Part shown: positions 32,302 through 42,284 of the stretch, piece after piece
Position numbering within the stretch: position 1 is the first letter of the stretch
How the letters are laid out: each line of letters starts with the position of its first letter
NCBI RefSeq assembly: GCF_014203605.1
Contig: NZ_JACHJJ010000018.1
Coordinates: forward strand, 120,133-184,132
Reading direction: 5' to 3'
DNA length: 64,000 nucleotides
Source: Thiemannella venezuelensis
GTDB taxonomy: Bacteria; Actinomycetota; Actinomycetes; Streptosporangiales; Streptosporangiaceae
Notes under the pieces: generated by a model
Told to the model about the DNA's origin: nothing
Database searches by the model: none
Seen by the model: only the letters and a program-made list of their open reading frames with translations
Program-made: the position numbers and the translations under genes

Positions 32302-32353
32302 GACGGGCCCCGTGCCGACCGTGCCCCTGCGGGGCGGTCGCACGGGGCCCGTC
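32302..32353. terminator. Bidirectional hairpin between convergent genes
   Basis: GACGGGCCCCGTGC (32302-32315) pairs with GCACGGGGCCCGTC (32340-32353). The 24 bases between fold further (GACCG with CGGTC, CCCC with GGGG). It lies between the chemoreceptor and the first DUF4236 gene, so it could terminate both. Confidence 0.7.
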
Positions 32354-32363
32354 TCGCGTGCGG

Positions 32364-32564
32364 TCAGCGGTGGTAGCGCGAGCGTTTGCCGACGGCCTTG
32401 CTCAGGTGGAGGCCGCCGGGCAGGTTCACGGTCACGTACGTGCGGCCGTCCGGGGCCCGGGACACGTGGAACCGCCGGTTGCCGAAGCTCTGCCCGACCC
32501 CGTGCCGGGAGAGGTTCAGCCGGAACGGGCCCAGCTTGATCGACTTTCTGTAACTCCAGCCCAT
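32364..32564 (-). CDS. DUF4236 mini-protein, copy 1
   Basis: A 66-aa basic protein starting MGWSYRKSIKLGPFRLNLSRHGVG and continuing SFGNRRFHVSRAPDGRTYVTVNLPGGLHLSKAVG. The opening matches the DUF4236 family (RKSIKLGP..LNLS..GVG-S-G). Function is unknown. It is a tandem paralogue of the next gene upstream on this strand; the two share about two thirds of their residues. Confidence 0.82.
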   Translation of the reverse strand: MGWSYRKSIKLGPFRLNLSRHGVGQSFGNRRFHVSRAPDGRTYVTVNLPGGLHLSKAVGKRSRYHR

Positions 32565-32630
32565 GGCGTCCCCCCGGGGAGTCTCGGTCCGTCATCCGGA
32601 GAACGGCCGGCGCCCGCGGATGGTTCCAGG

Positions 32631-32825
32631 TCAGCGCCGGGAGCCGCTGCCCAGGGTCTTGCGCCAGTGGAAGCCGCCCGGCAGGTTGACGCTCAGTGTC
32701 CGGCGGCCGTCGGCCGTTCTGGTCACCCGGAAGGCCCGGTTGCCCCAGCTGTGCCCGACGCCGCCCCGCGAGAGGTTCAGCCGGAACGGGCCCAGTTTGA
32801 TCGACTTTCTATATCCCCAGCCCAT
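32631..32825 (-). CDS. DUF4236 mini-protein, copy 2
   Basis: A 64-aa basic protein, MGWGYRKSIKLGPFRLNLSRGGVG then SWGNRAFRVTRTADGRRTLSVNLPGGFHWRKTLG. It has the same family and layout as the gene at 32364-32564, 66 bp apart in the same direction, so it arose by local duplication. The first 20 codons are nearly identical at the DNA level (only a few third-position changes), while the 3' parts have diverged. Confidence 0.82.
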   Translation of the reverse strand: MGWGYRKSIKLGPFRLNLSRGGVGHSWGNRAFRVTRTADGRRTLSVNLPGGFHWRKTLGSGSRR

Positions 32826-32924
32826 GTGATGCTCCCTTGGTGGATTCCGGGTACTTCACCTACCCGTCAGCACCGGTGCAAACGTTGGCAAAATCCACCA
32901 GGCGGATACGAAACCACCAGCCGG

Positions 32925-33386
32925 TCAGGACGAGGGAGCCGGTGTCGGCGTCGGCGCGCCCGCCTCGGGCGCGCCGACCGCGGGCATGCCGGGGAAGGCC
33001 TCGATCGCCGGGCGCAGGCCGTACGAGCGGGTGGTGCACTCCTGCATGGTCAGCGCGGCCATCCGGCGCAGGGCCGCGTCCTCGGAGGCGGCCAGCTCCA
33101 GGTAGGCCGCGGTCACCCCCTGCTCGACGAGCACCGCCAGCTCCACGGCCTGTGCCGCGGTGGACGGGACGACCGGGAGATCGTAGACGGCGCCGGGTTC
33201 GGCGGGGGTGCCGCCCCGGCCGGCGATCAGGGCGCGGAGCCGGTCGCGGCGGGCGCGGTGGGCGTTGAAGGCGTTCGTCGCGGTGGTCCGCAGCCTCCCC
33301 GTGGTCCGGGCGGCGATGACCCCGTAGGCGTAGACGGCGGCGTGTTCGGCGGACAGGGCCGTGCCGAGCCCCTGGTCGGACGTCAC
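32925..33386 (-). CDS. DUF4439 ferritin-like protein
   Basis: A 153-aa helical protein (GLGTALSAEHAAVYAYGVIAAR, NAFNAHRARRDRLRALI, AVELAVLVEQGVTAAYLELAASEDAALRRMAALTMQECTTRS) of the ferritin-like DUF4439 family commonly found next to rimP in actinobacteria. The E/H residues (EH near residue 14, H-R-A-R-R-D) could bind metal, but this is unproven. GTG 33386 starts it, 14 bp after the lipoprotein stop; the longer frame runs antisense-like through the lipoprotein gene. The C-terminal tail is Ala/Pro-rich. Confidence 0.82.
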   Translation of the reverse strand: MTSDQGLGTALSAEHAAVYAYGVIAARTTGRLRTTATNAFNAHRARRDRLRALIAGRGGTPAEPGAVYDLPVVPSTAAQAVELAVLVEQGVTAAYLELAASEDAALRRMAALTMQECTTRSYGLRPAIEAFPGMPAVGAPEAGAPTPTPAPSS

Positions 33387-33400
33387 AGCGCCCCCGGTCG

Positions 33401-33925
33401 TCACAGGGCCCTCGACAGGGCCAGCGCGTGGGCGGCCTCGCAGGCGCCGATGGAGGCGAGCAGCTGGGCCAGGGCGGGGGAGGTCTCCGCGAGCTGCCGG
33501 GCGCGGAGCGCGGCGGCCTTCCTCTCGAGGTCGCGCAGCGCTCGCAGGGAGACCTTCGGTTCCGGGTCCGGCGAGGCGCCGGGCGAGGCGGGGGCGGAGG
33601 GGCTCGCGGAAGGGGACGCGGGCGGTTCCGGCGGCAGGCGCCGGCGGAGTTCGGAGAGGTGGGCCTCGTGCCGCCGCCGGAAGGGGACGAGCTTGTCCGA
33701 GGCCGCCGAGGCGTAGAGCGCGATCGTCCGCTCCTTCTCCTCGATGAGCCCCCTGAGCAGCACCGTCTCCGGGTCGGGGGGCGCGGCCGCGGGAGGCTCG
33801 GGCTCCTCGGCGGCGCACCCCGCGGTCATCGCGGCGGCCACTCCGAGGGCGCCGCCTCCCAGCAGGGCGCGCCGCGAGAGGGAACGCACGGACGACCTCC
33901 GGTCTAGGGTGGGCTGCTGACGCAT
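33401..33925 (-). CDS. Probable lipoprotein, Tat-type signal, ferritin-like helical domain
   Basis: A 174-aa secreted protein. Its signal peptide has twin arginines (LSRRALLGGGALGVAAAM) and a lipobox ending TAGC, with Cys about residue 37. The mature part is helical (LLRGLIEEKERTIALYASAAS, RRRHEAHLSELRRRL), interrupted by a Pro/Ser/Ala linker (PSASPSAPASPGASPDPEP). The final helix ends SIGACEAAHALALSRAL. It is related in style to its DUF4439 neighbour and probably forms an operon with it. Divergent from rimP. Confidence 0.8.
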   Translation of the reverse strand: MRQQPTLDRRSSVRSLSRRALLGGGALGVAAAMTAGCAAEEPEPPAAAPPDPETVLLRGLIEEKERTIALYASAASDKLVPFRRRHEAHLSELRRRLPPEPPASPSASPSAPASPGASPDPEPKVSLRALRDLERKAAALRARQLAETSPALAQLLASIGACEAAHALALSRAL

Positions 33926-34029
33926 CTAGCATCGTACGGGCTCAGAATGACAGTCACCGCGCTTCTCGGACGGCCCCGCCACACCGAGTGGCGCTCTTTC
34001 TACGCCCTGGTGTGGATAGGCTGGTGAAT

Positions 34030-34054
34030 CGCGCGGGCGATGGACGCCCGCGCG
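34030..34054 (+). promoter_or_regulatory. Hairpin in the rimP operon leader
   Basis: CGCGCGGGCG (34030-34039) pairs with CGCCCGCGCG (34045-34054) around ATGGA, ending 23 bases before the rimP ATG. A leader or attenuator structure is possible, since nusA-type operons are often autoregulated by premature termination. Confidence 0.45.
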
Positions 34055-34077
34055 GATCGTGACAATGGGAGGTCGGC

Positions 34078-34599
34078 ATGGGCAGCGTCACACCCCGCGA
34101 CCGCCTGATGAAGCTTCTGGAACCAGTCGTCGGGGCCGAAGGGCTCGACCTGGAGGACGTCACGGTCACCCCGGCGGGCAAGCGGCGGTTGCTGCGCGTC
34201 GTCGTCGACCGCGACGGCGGCGTGAGCCTGGACGACATCGCCGAGGTCAGCCTCGCCGTCTCAGCGGCGCTGGACACCGGTGACGCGATGGGCTCCGCGC
34301 CGTACGTGCTGGAGGTCTCCTCTCCCGGGGTCGACCGCCCGCTCACCGAGCCGCGCCACTGGCGGCGTGCGGTGAAGCGGCTGGTCAAGGCCGACCTGCG
34401 GGACGGCACCTCCGTGGAGGGCCGGATCGTCGCCACCGACGAGACCGGCGTGGAGCTGGACGTCGAAGGCGTGCCGCACCGCGTCGACTATCAGGACCTG
34501 GCCCGAGGACGGGTGCAGGTGGAATTCCGCCGGTTCGATGAGGCCGACGACGACGGCGACGACGCCGGAGACGACGGCGACGACGGCGACGAGGGCTAA
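34078..34599 (+). CDS. rimP: Ribosome maturation factor RimP
   Basis: A 173-aa factor for 30S subunit assembly. N-terminal domain [45 protein letters not shown], then [30 protein letters not shown], the family signature, and a C-terminal SH3-like domain. A 25-residue Asp/Glu/Gly tail ([20 protein letters not shown]) is an extension seen in actinobacteria. First gene of the rimP-nusA-ylxR-infB transcription/translation operon. Confidence 0.96.
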   Translation: MGSVTPRDRLMKLLEPVVGAEGLDLEDVTVTPAGKRRLLRVVVDRDGGVSLDDIAEVSLAVSAALDTGDAMGSAPYVLEVSSPGVDRPLTEPRHWRRAVKRLVKADLRDGTSVEGRIVATDETGVELDVEGVPHRVDYQDLARGRVQVEFRRFDEADDDGDDAGDDGDDGDEG

Positions 34600-34610
34600 G
34601 GGGGAGCCTC

Positions 34611-35615
34611 GTGGACATCGACATGAGCGTCCTGCGCAGCCTGGAGCGGGAGAAGGACATCTCCTTCGACCTGGTCGTCAAGGCGATCGAGGACGCGCTG
34701 CTGATCGCGTATTTCCGGACGGAGGGCGCGGCGGCCAAGGCGCGCGCCGAGCTCGACCGGAGCACCGGGCACGTGACCATCTACGCGGCCGAGATCGGTG
34801 ACGGCGGTGAGGTGCTCAGGGAGTTCGACGACACGCCGGGCAACTTCAGCCGCATCGCCGCGACCACGGCCAAGCAGGTCATCCTGCAGCAGCTCAGGGA
34901 CGCCGAGGACGAGATCAACTTCGGCGAGTTCGCCAGCCGTGAGGGCGAGCTCGTCGCCGGGGTCATCCAGCAGGGCAAGGACCCCCGGGTCGTCCTGGTG
35001 GACCTGGGCAAGATCGAGGCCGTGCTCCCGCACAACGAGCAGGTCCCCGGCGAGGAGTACGTCCACGGAGAGCGGATCCGCTGCTACGTGGTCCAGGTCA
35101 AGAAGGGGCACAAGGGCCCGTCGGTGACCCTGTCGCGGACCCACCCCGGCCTGGTGAAGAAGCTCTTCGCCCTGGAGGTGCCGGAGATCGGCGACGGCAC
35201 GGTCGAGATCGCGGCGGTCGCCCGCGAGGCCGGCCACCGAACCAAGATCGCGGTCCGCTCCCGCCGTCCGGGGGTCAACGCCAAGGGCGCCTGCATCGGC
35301 CCGATGGGCTCGCGGGTGCGCAACGTGATGACCGAGCTGCACGGCGAGAAGATCGACATCATCGACTGGTCGGAGGACCCTGCGGAGTTCGTGGGCAACG
35401 CCCTGTCGCCCGCCCGCGTCTCCAGCGTCGAGGTGATCGACGCGGGTGGCCGGGCCGCCCGCGTGGTCGTGCCGGACTACCAGCTCTCCCTCGCCATCGG
35501 CAAGGAGGGGCAGAACGCCCGGCTGGCCGCGCGGCTCACCGGCTGGCGCATCGACATCCGCTCCGACGCCCAGGCGGGGGACGCGGCCGGTTCCGCAGAT
35601 GCATCCACACGGTAA
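34611..35615 (+). CDS. nusA: Transcription termination/antitermination factor NusA
   Basis: A 334-aa NusA. Residues 1-110 are the RNA polymerase-binding N-terminal domain ([27 protein letters not shown]). The S1 domain follows ([32 protein letters not shown]), then two KH domains ([43 protein letters not shown] and [29 protein letters not shown]). It lacks the C-terminal acidic repeats of E. coli NusA, as is usual in actinobacteria. The GTG at 34611 has GGGGGAG upstream; an in-frame ATG 12 bp later is an alternative. Overlaps ylxR by 17 bp. Confidence 0.97.
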   Translation: MDIDMSVLRSLEREKDISFDLVVKAIEDALLIAYFRTEGAAAKARAELDRSTGHVTIYAAEIGDGGEVLREFDDTPGNFSRIAATTAKQVILQQLRDAEDEINFGEFASREGELVAGVIQQGKDPRVVLVDLGKIEAVLPHNEQVPGEEYVHGERIRCYVVQVKKGHKGPSVTLSRTHPGLVKKLFALEVPEIGDGTVEIAAVAREAGHRTKIAVRSRRPGVNAKGACIGPMGSRVRNVMTELHGEKIDIIDWSEDPAEFVGNALSPARVSSVEVIDAGGRAARVVVPDYQLSLAIGKEGQNARLAARLTGWRIDIRSDAQAGDAAGSADASTR

Positions 35616-35901
35616 GCTGGAATATGGTGGCCAGGCCGCCCCACTGAGAACATGTGTGGGCTGCCGGGTTCGCACGGTTTCCTCCGAGCTGCTCCGCCTG
35701 GTGGTTGTCGAGGGCGTCATAGTCCCCGACCTGCGACGACGGCTCCCAGGACGTGGTGCTTCACTGCATCCCGTCCTGAGCTGTCTCGAGCTCGCCGAGC
35801 GCCGCCGAGCGTTCCCGCGCGCGTTTCGCGTCGCGGGGCCGCTCGATCTGTCGCGAGTGCGGGACCACTTGGAAGAGCTGCAGGCTGAAAGGATCGGGTG
35901 A
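35599..35901 (+). CDS. ylxR: YlxR family RNA-binding protein (DUF448)
   Basis: A 100-aa protein with the YlxR signature [20 protein letters not shown] (residues ~16-35), [31 protein letters not shown]. Small basic members of this family bind RNA and in some bacteria modulate RNase P or act as transcription regulators. It is always placed between nusA and infB. The start ATG 35599 overlaps the nusA end by 17 bp; the alternative frame-extended starts lie deep inside nusA. Confidence 0.9.
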   Translation: MHPHGKLEYGGQAAPLRTCVGCRVRTVSSELLRLVVVEGVIVPDLRRRLPGRGASLHPVLSCLELAERRRAFPRAFRVAGPLDLSRVRDHLEELQAERIG

Positions 35902-36043
35902 AATGGTTGCCAACTGTCATGTAGGACGCCGAGTCGATGGGCTGGTCAGATAGCTATGAGCGCCTGATGAGCATGCGGCGATGAGTACGTTCACGTAACG
36001 ACGGTCCGGCGGCACAGCCTCCCGGGCCGAGTAAGGGAGTGCA

Positions 36044-39000
36044 GTGGCGAAGGTCCGGGTATACGAGCTCGCCAAGGAGTTCGGTGTGGAGAGCAAGGTC
36101 GTCATGGCCAAGCTCCAGGAGATGGGCGAGTTCGTGCGTTCGGCGTCCTCGACTATCGAAGCACCGGTAGTGCGCAGGCTCACGGAAGCTTTGGGCGGGC
36201 CCACCAAGGGCTCGTCCGACAAGGGCGGCAACAGGACGCCCAGGCCGCCCCAGGCGGCCCCCCGGCCGGCTGACAGCCAGGCCGGCGGCGGCGCTCAGGC
36301 GCCCGCAGCCCCGCGTCCGGGGCCGGCTCCCAAGCCGGGTCCGCGACCGGGTCCGGCTCCGCGTCCCGCGGCCCCCGCGCCGCAGGCCCCGCAGCCCCAG
36401 CAGATCCAGCAGCAGCCTCCCGCGCAGCAGCAGCCGTCTCCGGTGCAGCCGCCGCGCTTCGAGGCTCCCCGCACCGAGACCCCGCGTCCGGCCGGCCCCG
36501 GCCCCAAGCCGGGTCCGCGGCCCAGTCCGCGTCCGGCCCCGGGCGGGCGTCCCGAGGCCGCGCGTCCCGAAGGCCGTCCCGCCGGTGGTCCCGGCGGAGG
36601 GCCCTCGGCGCCGCGTACCGGCGCCGGCGCCGGCGGGGCGAAGCCCGGCCCCAGGCCGGGCCCGCGCGGTCCGCGTCCGGGCAACAACCCGTTCTCCTCG
36701 AACGCCAGCGGCATGGGCCAGGCCCGTCCGCCGCGTCCGGGCGGTCCCGGCGGTCCCGGTGACCGCGGCCCCCGTCCGGGTCCCCGTGAGGACCGCGGCC
36801 CGCGTGAGGACCGCGCTCCCCGCGAGGGCGCAGCCGGTCCGCGTCCCGGTGGTCCGCGTCCCGGCCCGCCCGGTGCGGCCGGTCCGCGCCCGGGTCCCGG
36901 TGCCGGCGGTCCGCGTCCCGGTGGCGGCGGCGGTGTCGCCGGTCCGCGTCCCGGCGGTCCGCGTCCCAGCCCGATGATGATGCCCCAGGGCCGTCCCGCC
37001 GGTCCCGGCGGCGGCGGTGCGGGCCGTCCCGGCGGTCCCGGCCGTCCCGGCGGCGGCGGTGCGGGCCGTCCCGGCGGCGGTGGCCGTCCGGGTGGCGGCG
37101 GCTTCGCCGGCCGTCCCGGCGGCGGCGGTGGCGGTGCGGGCCGTCCCGGAACCGGGACCGGCGGTCCCGGTGGCGGTGGCGGCGGCTTCGCCGGCCGTCC
37201 CGGCGGCGGTGGCGGCCGTGGCCGCGGCGGCGGCACGGCGGGCGCGTTCGGCCGTCCGGGCGGACGCCCGGCCCGCGGTCGCAAGTCCAAGCGCCAGAGG
37301 CGCCAGGAGTTCGACAACATGCAGGCCCCGGCGATCGGCGGCGTGCAGGCTCCCCGCGGCGGCGGTCAGACGATCCGCCTGTCGCGCGGCGCCTCCCTGG
37401 CGGACTTCGCCGACAAGATCGGCGCCAACCCCGCGTCGCTGGTGCAGATCATGCTGCACCTCGGCGAGATGGTGACCGCCACGCAGTCGGTCAACGAGGA
37501 GACGCTGCAGCTCCTCGCCGCCGAGCTCGACTACAACCTGCTCGTGGTCAGCCCGGAGGAGGAGGACCGCGAGCTGCTCGAGTCCTTCGACATCGAGTTC
37601 GGCGAGGACGAGGGCGACGACGCCGACCTGGCCGCGCGCCCGCCGGTCGTCACCGTCATGGGTCACGTCGACCACGGTAAGACCAGGCTCCTCGACGCCA
37701 TCCGCAAGACCAACGTGGTGGCGCGCGAGGCCGGCGGCATCACCCAGCACATCGGTGCCTACCAGATCGCCACCGAGCACGAGGGCGAGCAGCGGCGGAT
37801 CACCTTCATCGACACCCCGGGTCACGAGGCGTTCACCGCCATGCGAGCCCGCGGTGCCAAGGTCACCGACATCGCCATCCTGGTGGTCGCGGCCGACGAC
37901 GGTGTGAAGCCGCAGACCATCGAGGCGCTGAACCACGCCCAGGCGGCGGACGTGCCGATCGTGGTCGCGGTCAACAAGATCGACAAGGAGGGCGCCGACC
38001 CGAACAAGGTCCGGGCCCAGCTCACCGAGTACGGCCTCGTCGCCGAGGAGTACGGCGGCAGCACGCTGTTCGTCGACATCTCCGCCAAGAACGACATCGG
38101 CATCGAGAGCCTGCTCGAGGCGGTCCTGCTCACCGCGGACGCCGAGCTCGACCTGCGGGCGAACCCGACGATGGACGCCCAGGGCGTCGCCATCGAGGCC
38201 CACCTCGACAAGGGCCGCGGCCCGGTGGCGACCGTGCTGGTCCAGCGCGGCACGCTCCGCGTCGGCGACTCGATCGTCTGCGGCGAGGCCTTCGGCCGCG
38301 TCCGGGCGATGCTGGACGACAACGGCGAGTCGATCGAAGAGGCCGACCCGTCGCGTCCGGTGCTGGTCCTCGGCCTGACCGCGGTGCCCGGCGCCGGTGA
38401 CAACTTCATCGTCGTCACCGACGACCGGATGGCGCGCCAGATCGCCCAGCAGCGGGCCGCCCGCAAGCGCATCGCGGACATGGCCAGGTCCGGCCGGCGC
38501 CGCACCCTCGAAGAGCTCTTCAGCGAGATGGAGAAGGGCCAGATCGACGAGCTCAAGCTCATCATCAAGGGTGACGTCTCCGGTTCGGTCGAGGCCCTGG
38601 AGGACGCGCTGCTCAAGATCGACGTCGGCGAGGAGGTGCGCCTCCGGGTGCTCCACCGCGCGGTCGGTGCCATCACCGAGTACGACGTCAACCTGGCGAT
38701 GGCCGACGACAACGCCGTCATCATCGGCTTCAACGTGCGTCCCGAGGTCCGGGCGCGCGACCTGGCCGAGCGCGAGGGCGTCGACATCCGCTACTACTCG
38801 GTCATCTACCAGGCGATCGAGGAGATCGAGGCGGCCCTCAAGGGCATGCTCAAGCCCGAGTTCGAAGAGGTCCAGATGGGCACCGCCGAAGTCCGCGAGG
38901 TCTTCAAGGTGCCGAAGATCGGCAACATCGCCGGTGCGCTGGTCCGCTCGGGCGTGATCGTCCGCAACAGCAAGGCGCGGATCATCCGAGGCGGTGTCGT

Positions 39001-39160
39001 GATCTCCGACAACCTCACCGTCTCGTCGCTGCGCCGGTTCAAGGACGACGCGACCGAGGTCCGCGAGGGCTACGAGTGCGGTATCGGTGTCGGCTACAGC
39101 GACATCAAGATCGACGACGTCATCGAGACGTTCGAGATGCGGGAGAAGCCGCGCGTCTGA
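36044..39160 (+). CDS. infB: Translation initiation factor IF-2
   Basis: A 1038-aa IF-2. The N-terminal IF2N motif is [37 protein letters not shown] huge Gly/Pro/Arg-rich linker (about residues 60-415) is followed by the second IF2N-like segment. The GTPase domain has G1 GHVDHGKT (about 540), switch DTPGHEAF and NKID (about 645), then domains II, III and the C-terminal fMet-tRNA-binding domain ending [36 protein letters not shown]. It loads initiator tRNA on the 30S subunit. GTG start 142 bp after ylxR. Confidence 0.97.
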   Translation: MAKVRVYELAKEFGVESKVVMAKLQEMGEFVRSASSTIEAPVVRRLTEALGGPTKGSSDKGGNRTPRPPQAAPRPADSQAGGGAQAPAAPRPGPAPKPGPRPGPAPRPAAPAPQAPQPQQIQQQPPAQQQPSPVQPPRFEAPRTETPRPAGPGPKPGPRPSPRPAPGGRPEAARPEGRPAGGPGGGPSAPRTGAGAGGAKPGPRPGPRGPRPGNNPFSSNASGMGQARPPRPGGPGGPGDRGPRPGPREDRGPREDRAPREGAAGPRPGGPRPGPPGAAGPRPGPGAGGPRPGGGGGVAGPRPGGPRPSPMMMPQGRPAGPGGGGAGRPGGPGRPGGGGAGRPGGGGRPGGGGFAGRPGGGGGGAGRPGTGTGGPGGGGGGFAGRPGGGGGRGRGGGTAGAFGRPGGRPARGRKSKRQRRQEFDNMQAPAIGGVQAPRGGGQTIRLSRGASLADFADKIGANPASLVQIMLHLGEMVTATQSVNEETLQLLAAELDYNLLVVSPEEEDRELLESFDIEFGEDEGDDADLAARPPVVTVMGHVDHGKTRLLDAIRKTNVVAREAGGITQHIGAYQIATEHEGEQRRITFIDTPGHEAFTAMRARGAKVTDIAILVVAADDGVKPQTIEALNHAQAADVPIVVAVNKIDKEGADPNKVRAQLTEYGLVAEEYGGSTLFVDISAKNDIGIESLLEAVLLTADAELDLRANPTMDAQGVAIEAHLDKGRGPVATVLVQRGTLRVGDSIVCGEAFGRVRAMLDDNGESIEEADPSRPVLVLGLTAVPGAGDNFIVVTDDRMARQIAQQRAARKRIADMARSGRRRTLEELFSEMEKGQIDELKLIIKGDVSGSVEALEDALLKIDVGEEVRLRVLHRAVGAITEYDVNLAMADDNAVIIGFNVRPEVRARDLAEREGVDIRYYSVIYQAIEEIEAALKGMLKPEFEEVQMGTAEVREVFKVPKIGNIAGALVRSGVIVRNSKARIIRGGVVISDNLTVSSLRRFKDDATEVREGYECGIGVGYSDIKIDDVIETFEMREKPRV
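36595..37260. repeat. Low-complexity GC repeat tract inside infB
   Basis: Degenerate short repeats such as GGTCCGCGTCCCGG and GGCCGTCCCGGCGG encode the Gly/Pro/Arg linker of IF-2 (units GPRPGG and GRPGGGG). There are long open frames in all three forward and several reverse frames, which is why the region yields many spurious ORFs. It is prone to slippage and misassembly. Confidence 0.85.
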
Positions 39161-39173
39161 TGCCCGCTCCCGT

Positions 39174-39206
39174 CCCGCGCCGGTACGCACGCCGTACCGG
39201 CGCGGG
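39174..39206 (+). terminator. Hairpin after infB
   Basis: CCCGCGCCGGTACG (39174-39187) pairs perfectly with CGTACCGGCGCGGG (39193-39206), loop CACGC, 13 bases after the infB stop and before the DUF503 start. It is a terminator or processing structure. Confidence 0.6.
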
Positions 39207-39235
39207 GCGGGGGAGGCACGCGTGGTGAACTCACG

Positions 39236-39535
39236 ATGTACGTAGGTGCTCTGACACTGGACATCCTGCTCGGCGACGTCCACTCGCTGAAGCAGAAGCG
39301 CTCCGTGGTGCGTCCCATCATCGCCGAGGTGCAGCGGCGGTTCCCCGGTGTGGCCGTCGCCGAGACCGGCCACCTGGACCTGCACCGCCGTACGGAGATC
39401 GGGATCGCGGTCGTCTCCGCCACCGCGGCCAACTGCGGCGGCGTGCTGGACGACTGCGAGCGCCTGGTCGCCGGACGGCCGGAGATCGAGCTGCTCTCGG
39501 CCAGGCAGCGGCTCTACAACGAGGACGAAGACTAG
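39236..39535 (+). CDS. DUF503 family protein (YlxP-like)
   Basis: A 99-aa protein, [36 protein letters not shown], typical of the DUF503/YlxP family conserved between infB and rbfA. It has a ferredoxin-like alpha/beta fold, with function unknown. Next comes a hairpin and then rbfA in the same direction. Confidence 0.92.
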   Translation: MYVGALTLDILLGDVHSLKQKRSVVRPIIAEVQRRFPGVAVAETGHLDLHRRTEIGIAVVSATAANCGGVLDDCERLVAGRPEIELLSARQRLYNEDED

Positions 39536-39540
39536 TTACG

Positions 39541-39581
39541 GACGGCCGGGCGCGGAGGCGCACTCCGCGTGCCCGGCCGTC
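39541..39581 (+). terminator. Hairpin between DUF503 gene and rbfA
   Basis: GACGGCCGGGC (39541-39551) pairs with GCCCGGCCGTC (39571-39581). An inner stem GCGGAG/CTCCGC is separated by a 2-base bulge. It starts 6 bp after the DUF503 stop and ends 22 bases before rbfA. Confidence 0.55.
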
Positions 39582-39602
39582 GGCGAGAAGGGGGAGGCGA
39601 CG

Positions 39603-40091
39603 ATGGACGCCGCACGCGCCAGCAAGATCGCTGACCGGATCCAGCAGATCGTGGCCGAGTTGCTGAAGCGCCGGATCAAGGATCCGAGGCTGGGCTTCGT
39701 GACCGTGACGGACGCGCGCATCACCCCGGACCTCAGCGACGCCACGGTGTTCTACACCGTGTTCGGCTCCGAGGCCGAGCGGGCCGACTCCGCCGCGGCG
39801 CTGGAGAGCGCCAAGGGGCTCATCCGCTCGGAGGTGGGCCGCCAGACCGGCCTGCGCCACACGCCGACGCTGACGTTCACCCACGACCCGCTCCCGGACA
39901 GCGCCCGTCACCTCGACGACCTGCTCGCCGAGGCCAGGGCGCGGGACGCGGAGATCGCCAGGCGGGCGGAGAACGCCCAGTACGCCGGCGAGGCCGACCC
40001 GTACCGGAAGCCCGACGAAGACGGCGAGGACGACGAATCCGAGGAAAACGCGGACGAGCCGTCAGGCCGCGCGGGACACTCGGCACCGTGA
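39603..40091 (+). CDS. rbfA: Ribosome-binding factor RbfA
   Basis: A 162-aa 30S maturation factor with a single KH-like fold: [51 protein letters not shown] and [25 protein letters not shown]. The acidic C-terminal tail ([16 protein letters not shown]) is an actinobacterial extension. Stop overlaps the next start (GTGA, 4 bp), so it is coupled to the DHH phosphoesterase. Confidence 0.95.
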   Translation: MDAARASKIADRIQQIVAELLKRRIKDPRLGFVTVTDARITPDLSDATVFYTVFGSEAERADSAAALESAKGLIRSEVGRQTGLRHTPTLTFTHDPLPDSARHLDDLLAEARARDAEIARRAENAQYAGEADPYRKPDEDGEDDESEENADEPSGRAGHSAP

Positions 40092-41086
40092 CCTCCGACG
40101 CGCGTGATGGCGGTCCGGTGCCGGACCTCGAGTGGGACCGGGCCGTCGAACTGATCTCGTCCGCCGACGAGATCGCCCTGGCCTGCCACATCGCGCCGGA
40201 CGGCGACGCCCTCGGTTCGATGCTGGCGGCCGGGAGCGCGCTGCGCGCCGCGGGCAAGCGGGTGGCGGCCTCCTTCGGCGACCGCAGGTTCGAGGTCCCC
40301 CGGCTGCTGCGCTTCCTGCCCGGCCAGGAACTCCTGGTCGAGCCCGCCGCCTACCCGGCCGCGCCCGAGCTGATGATCACTTTCGACGCGGCCGTCGCCG
40401 ACCGGCTCGGCCTGCTGGCCGCGAACGCCGGCAAGGCCCGCGAGCTGATCGTGGTGGACCACCACCCGTCCAACCCCGGCTTCGGCACGCTCAACCTGGT
40501 CGACCCCGCAGCGCCCTCCACCACCGCGCTCGTCGAGGAACTGCTGCGCAGGCTCGGCCTGCCGATCGACGAGACCGTCGCCACCTGCCTCTACACCGGC
40601 CTGGTGACCGACACCGGCTCCTTCCGGCACGCCTCGGCCACCCCGGCGGCGCACCTCATGGCCGCCCGGCTGGTGGCCGCGGGAGTGGATCCGGCGGAGA
40701 CCGCCCGGCGCCTGTGGGACAGCGCCCCGTTCGGCTACCTGCGCATCCTCGGCGCCGTGCTCGGCCGGGTCGCGCTGGAGCCCGGGGTGGGCGCGGGCCT
40801 GGTCTGGACGTTCGTCACCCGTGCCGACCGGGCCGCGTACGGCCTGCCGTACGACGCGGTCGAGGGGATCATCGACGTGGTCCGGCGCGCCGACGAGGCG
40901 GACGTGGCCGTGGTCCTCAAGGAGGACGACGACGGCGCCTGGCAGGTCTCCACCCGATCCCGGGGCGGCACGGACGTCGCGCGCCTCTGCGCGGAGCTGG
41001 GCGGCGGCGGGCACGCCCGGGCCGCCGGCTTCACCTCCCGCCTGCCCGTCGAGGAGACGATGGCGCGCCTGCGCGCGCTCCTGTAG
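40088..41086 (+). CDS. DHH/DHHA1 phosphoesterase, NrnA-like oligoribonuclease/pAp phosphatase
   Basis: A 332-aa protein. The DHH domain has [18 protein letters not shown] (DxD metal site), [26 protein letters not shown] (DHH motif, about residue 122-124) and [15 protein letters not shown]. The C-terminal DHHA1 domain ends [25 protein letters not shown] with the GGGHxxAAG motif. NrnA-type enzymes degrade nano-RNA, pAp and, in some relatives, c-di-AMP or pGpG. The exact substrate is not determinable from sequence. Confidence 0.93.
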   Translation: MTSDARDGGPVPDLEWDRAVELISSADEIALACHIAPDGDALGSMLAAGSALRAAGKRVAASFGDRRFEVPRLLRFLPGQELLVEPAAYPAAPELMITFDAAVADRLGLLAANAGKARELIVVDHHPSNPGFGTLNLVDPAAPSTTALVEELLRRLGLPIDETVATCLYTGLVTDTGSFRHASATPAAHLMAARLVAAGVDPAETARRLWDSAPFGYLRILGAVLGRVALEPGVGAGLVWTFVTRADRAAYGLPYDAVEGIIDVVRRADEADVAVVLKEDDDGAWQVSTRSRGGTDVARLCAELGGGGHARAAGFTSRLPVEETMARLRALL

Positions 41087-41142
41087 GAGAACCCCCGCGG
41101 CCCGCCCGCCGCGGCCGGGACCCGCACGCTCAAGGAGATTCG

Positions 41143-42042
41143 ATGAGTACGGCTCGCGCCAAGCGAACCCCGCCGCCGAGCGGGCTGATCATCGTGGACA
41201 AGCCCGCCGAGTGGACCTCGCACGACGTCGTCGGCAAGCTCCGCGGCATCGCGGGCACCCGCAGGGTCGGCCACGCCGGGACCCTGGATCCGATGGCCAC
41301 CGGCGTGCTGGTGGTCGGCGTGGAGAAGGCCACCCGCCTGCTGGGGCACCTGGCGCTCACCGAGAAGGGCTACGACGCCACGATCCGGCTCGGCCGATCC
41401 ACCAACACCGACGACGCCGAGGGCGAGATCACCGCGGAGGCGTCGGCGGCCGGGGTGGCGGAGGAGGCCGTCCGGGCCGGCGTCGCGGCGCTGACCGGCC
41501 GGATCATGCAGGTCCCGCCGCAGGTGAGCGCCATCAAGGTGAACGGCGAGCGGGCCTACAAGCGGGCCAGGGCGGGGGAGGAGGTCGCGCTCCAGGCGCG
41601 CCCGGTGACGGTCTCCGGCTTCGAGGTCACCGCGATCCGCCGGGAGGGCGACCTGCTCGACGTCGACGCCTCGGTGACCTGCTCCAGCGGGACCTACATC
41701 CGGGCGCTCGCCCGGGACCTCGGCGCGGCCCTCGGCACCGGCGGGCACTTGACCTTCCTGCGCCGCACCCGGGTCGGCCCCTACGACCTGTCGATGGCGC
41801 GCACGATCGAGGAACTCGGCCGGGAGTGCGCGATCCTGCCCATGGCCGAGGCCGTGGCGGCGGCGTTCCCGCGCCGCGACGTGACCGCCGAGGAGGCGGG
41901 CACGGTGGCGCACGGCGGGCGGCTGCCCGCCGCGGGACTGGGGAAGGGGCCGATCGGGGTGTTCGCCCCGGACGGCACACTGGTCGCGCTGGTCGAGGAG
42001 CACGGCAGGATCGCCAGATCCCTGGCCGTCTTCACCGGCTGA
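41143..42042 (+). CDS. truB: tRNA pseudouridine(55) synthase TruB
   Basis: A 299-aa enzyme that makes pseudouridine 55 in the T-loop of tRNAs. The N-terminal GLIIVDKPAEWTSHDVVGKLRGIAGTRRVGHAGTLDPMATGVLVVGVEKATR includes the catalytic Asp in GTLDPMATG (about residue 50). VPPQVSAIKVNGERAYKRAR and CSSGTYIRALARDLG follow, then a C-terminal PUA-like domain. The start ATG 41143 has AAGGAG 6-11 bases upstream. Confidence 0.96.
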   Translation: MSTARAKRTPPPSGLIIVDKPAEWTSHDVVGKLRGIAGTRRVGHAGTLDPMATGVLVVGVEKATRLLGHLALTEKGYDATIRLGRSTNTDDAEGEITAEASAAGVAEEAVRAGVAALTGRIMQVPPQVSAIKVNGERAYKRARAGEEVALQARPVTVSGFEVTAIRREGDLLDVDASVTCSSGTYIRALARDLGAALGTGGHLTFLRRTRVGPYDLSMARTIEELGRECAILPMAEAVAAAFPRRDVTAEEAGTVAHGGRLPAAGLGKGPIGVFAPDGTLVALVEEHGRIARSLAVFTG

Positions 42043-42061
42043 CCCGGAGCCCGGGGGTCCG

Positions 42062-42101
42062 CTCCTGCCGGGGCCGGGAGGCCCGGCGGGCCCGGCAGGA
42101 G
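42062..42101 (+). terminator. Hairpin after truB
   Basis: CTCCTGCCGGG (42062-42072) pairs with CCCGGCAGGAG (42091-42101); an 18-base loop can pair internally. 19 bases after the truB stop, within a 242-bp GC-rich gap before ribF that otherwise shows nothing. Confidence 0.6.
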
Positions 42102-42284
42102 ACCCGCTCCCCGCCCGGACGGGGAGGCCCCGGGTCCGGGGAACCGCACCCGGGAGATCCGTTCCCTGCCTGGCCAGGGGCGTCCGGCGGGCCCGGCGCC
42201 CGGCAACGGCCTCCCCGATTGGGGAAAGGCGCGGGGAGCATGGCAGGCTTTAGGGGTCGATCCGTCACGAGGGAAGAGGCTGCG

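Noticed and set aside
36595..37260. CRISPR-like array of short repeats
   Set aside because: The repeats are contiguous, degenerate and in frame with IF-2; there are no unique spacers and no cas genes.
35954..39385. 1143-aa minus-strand open frame opposite infB
   Set aside because: It is antisense to IF-2, has repetitive Thr/Gly/Ala and Asp/Val composition produced by the GC repeats, and has no recognisable motif.
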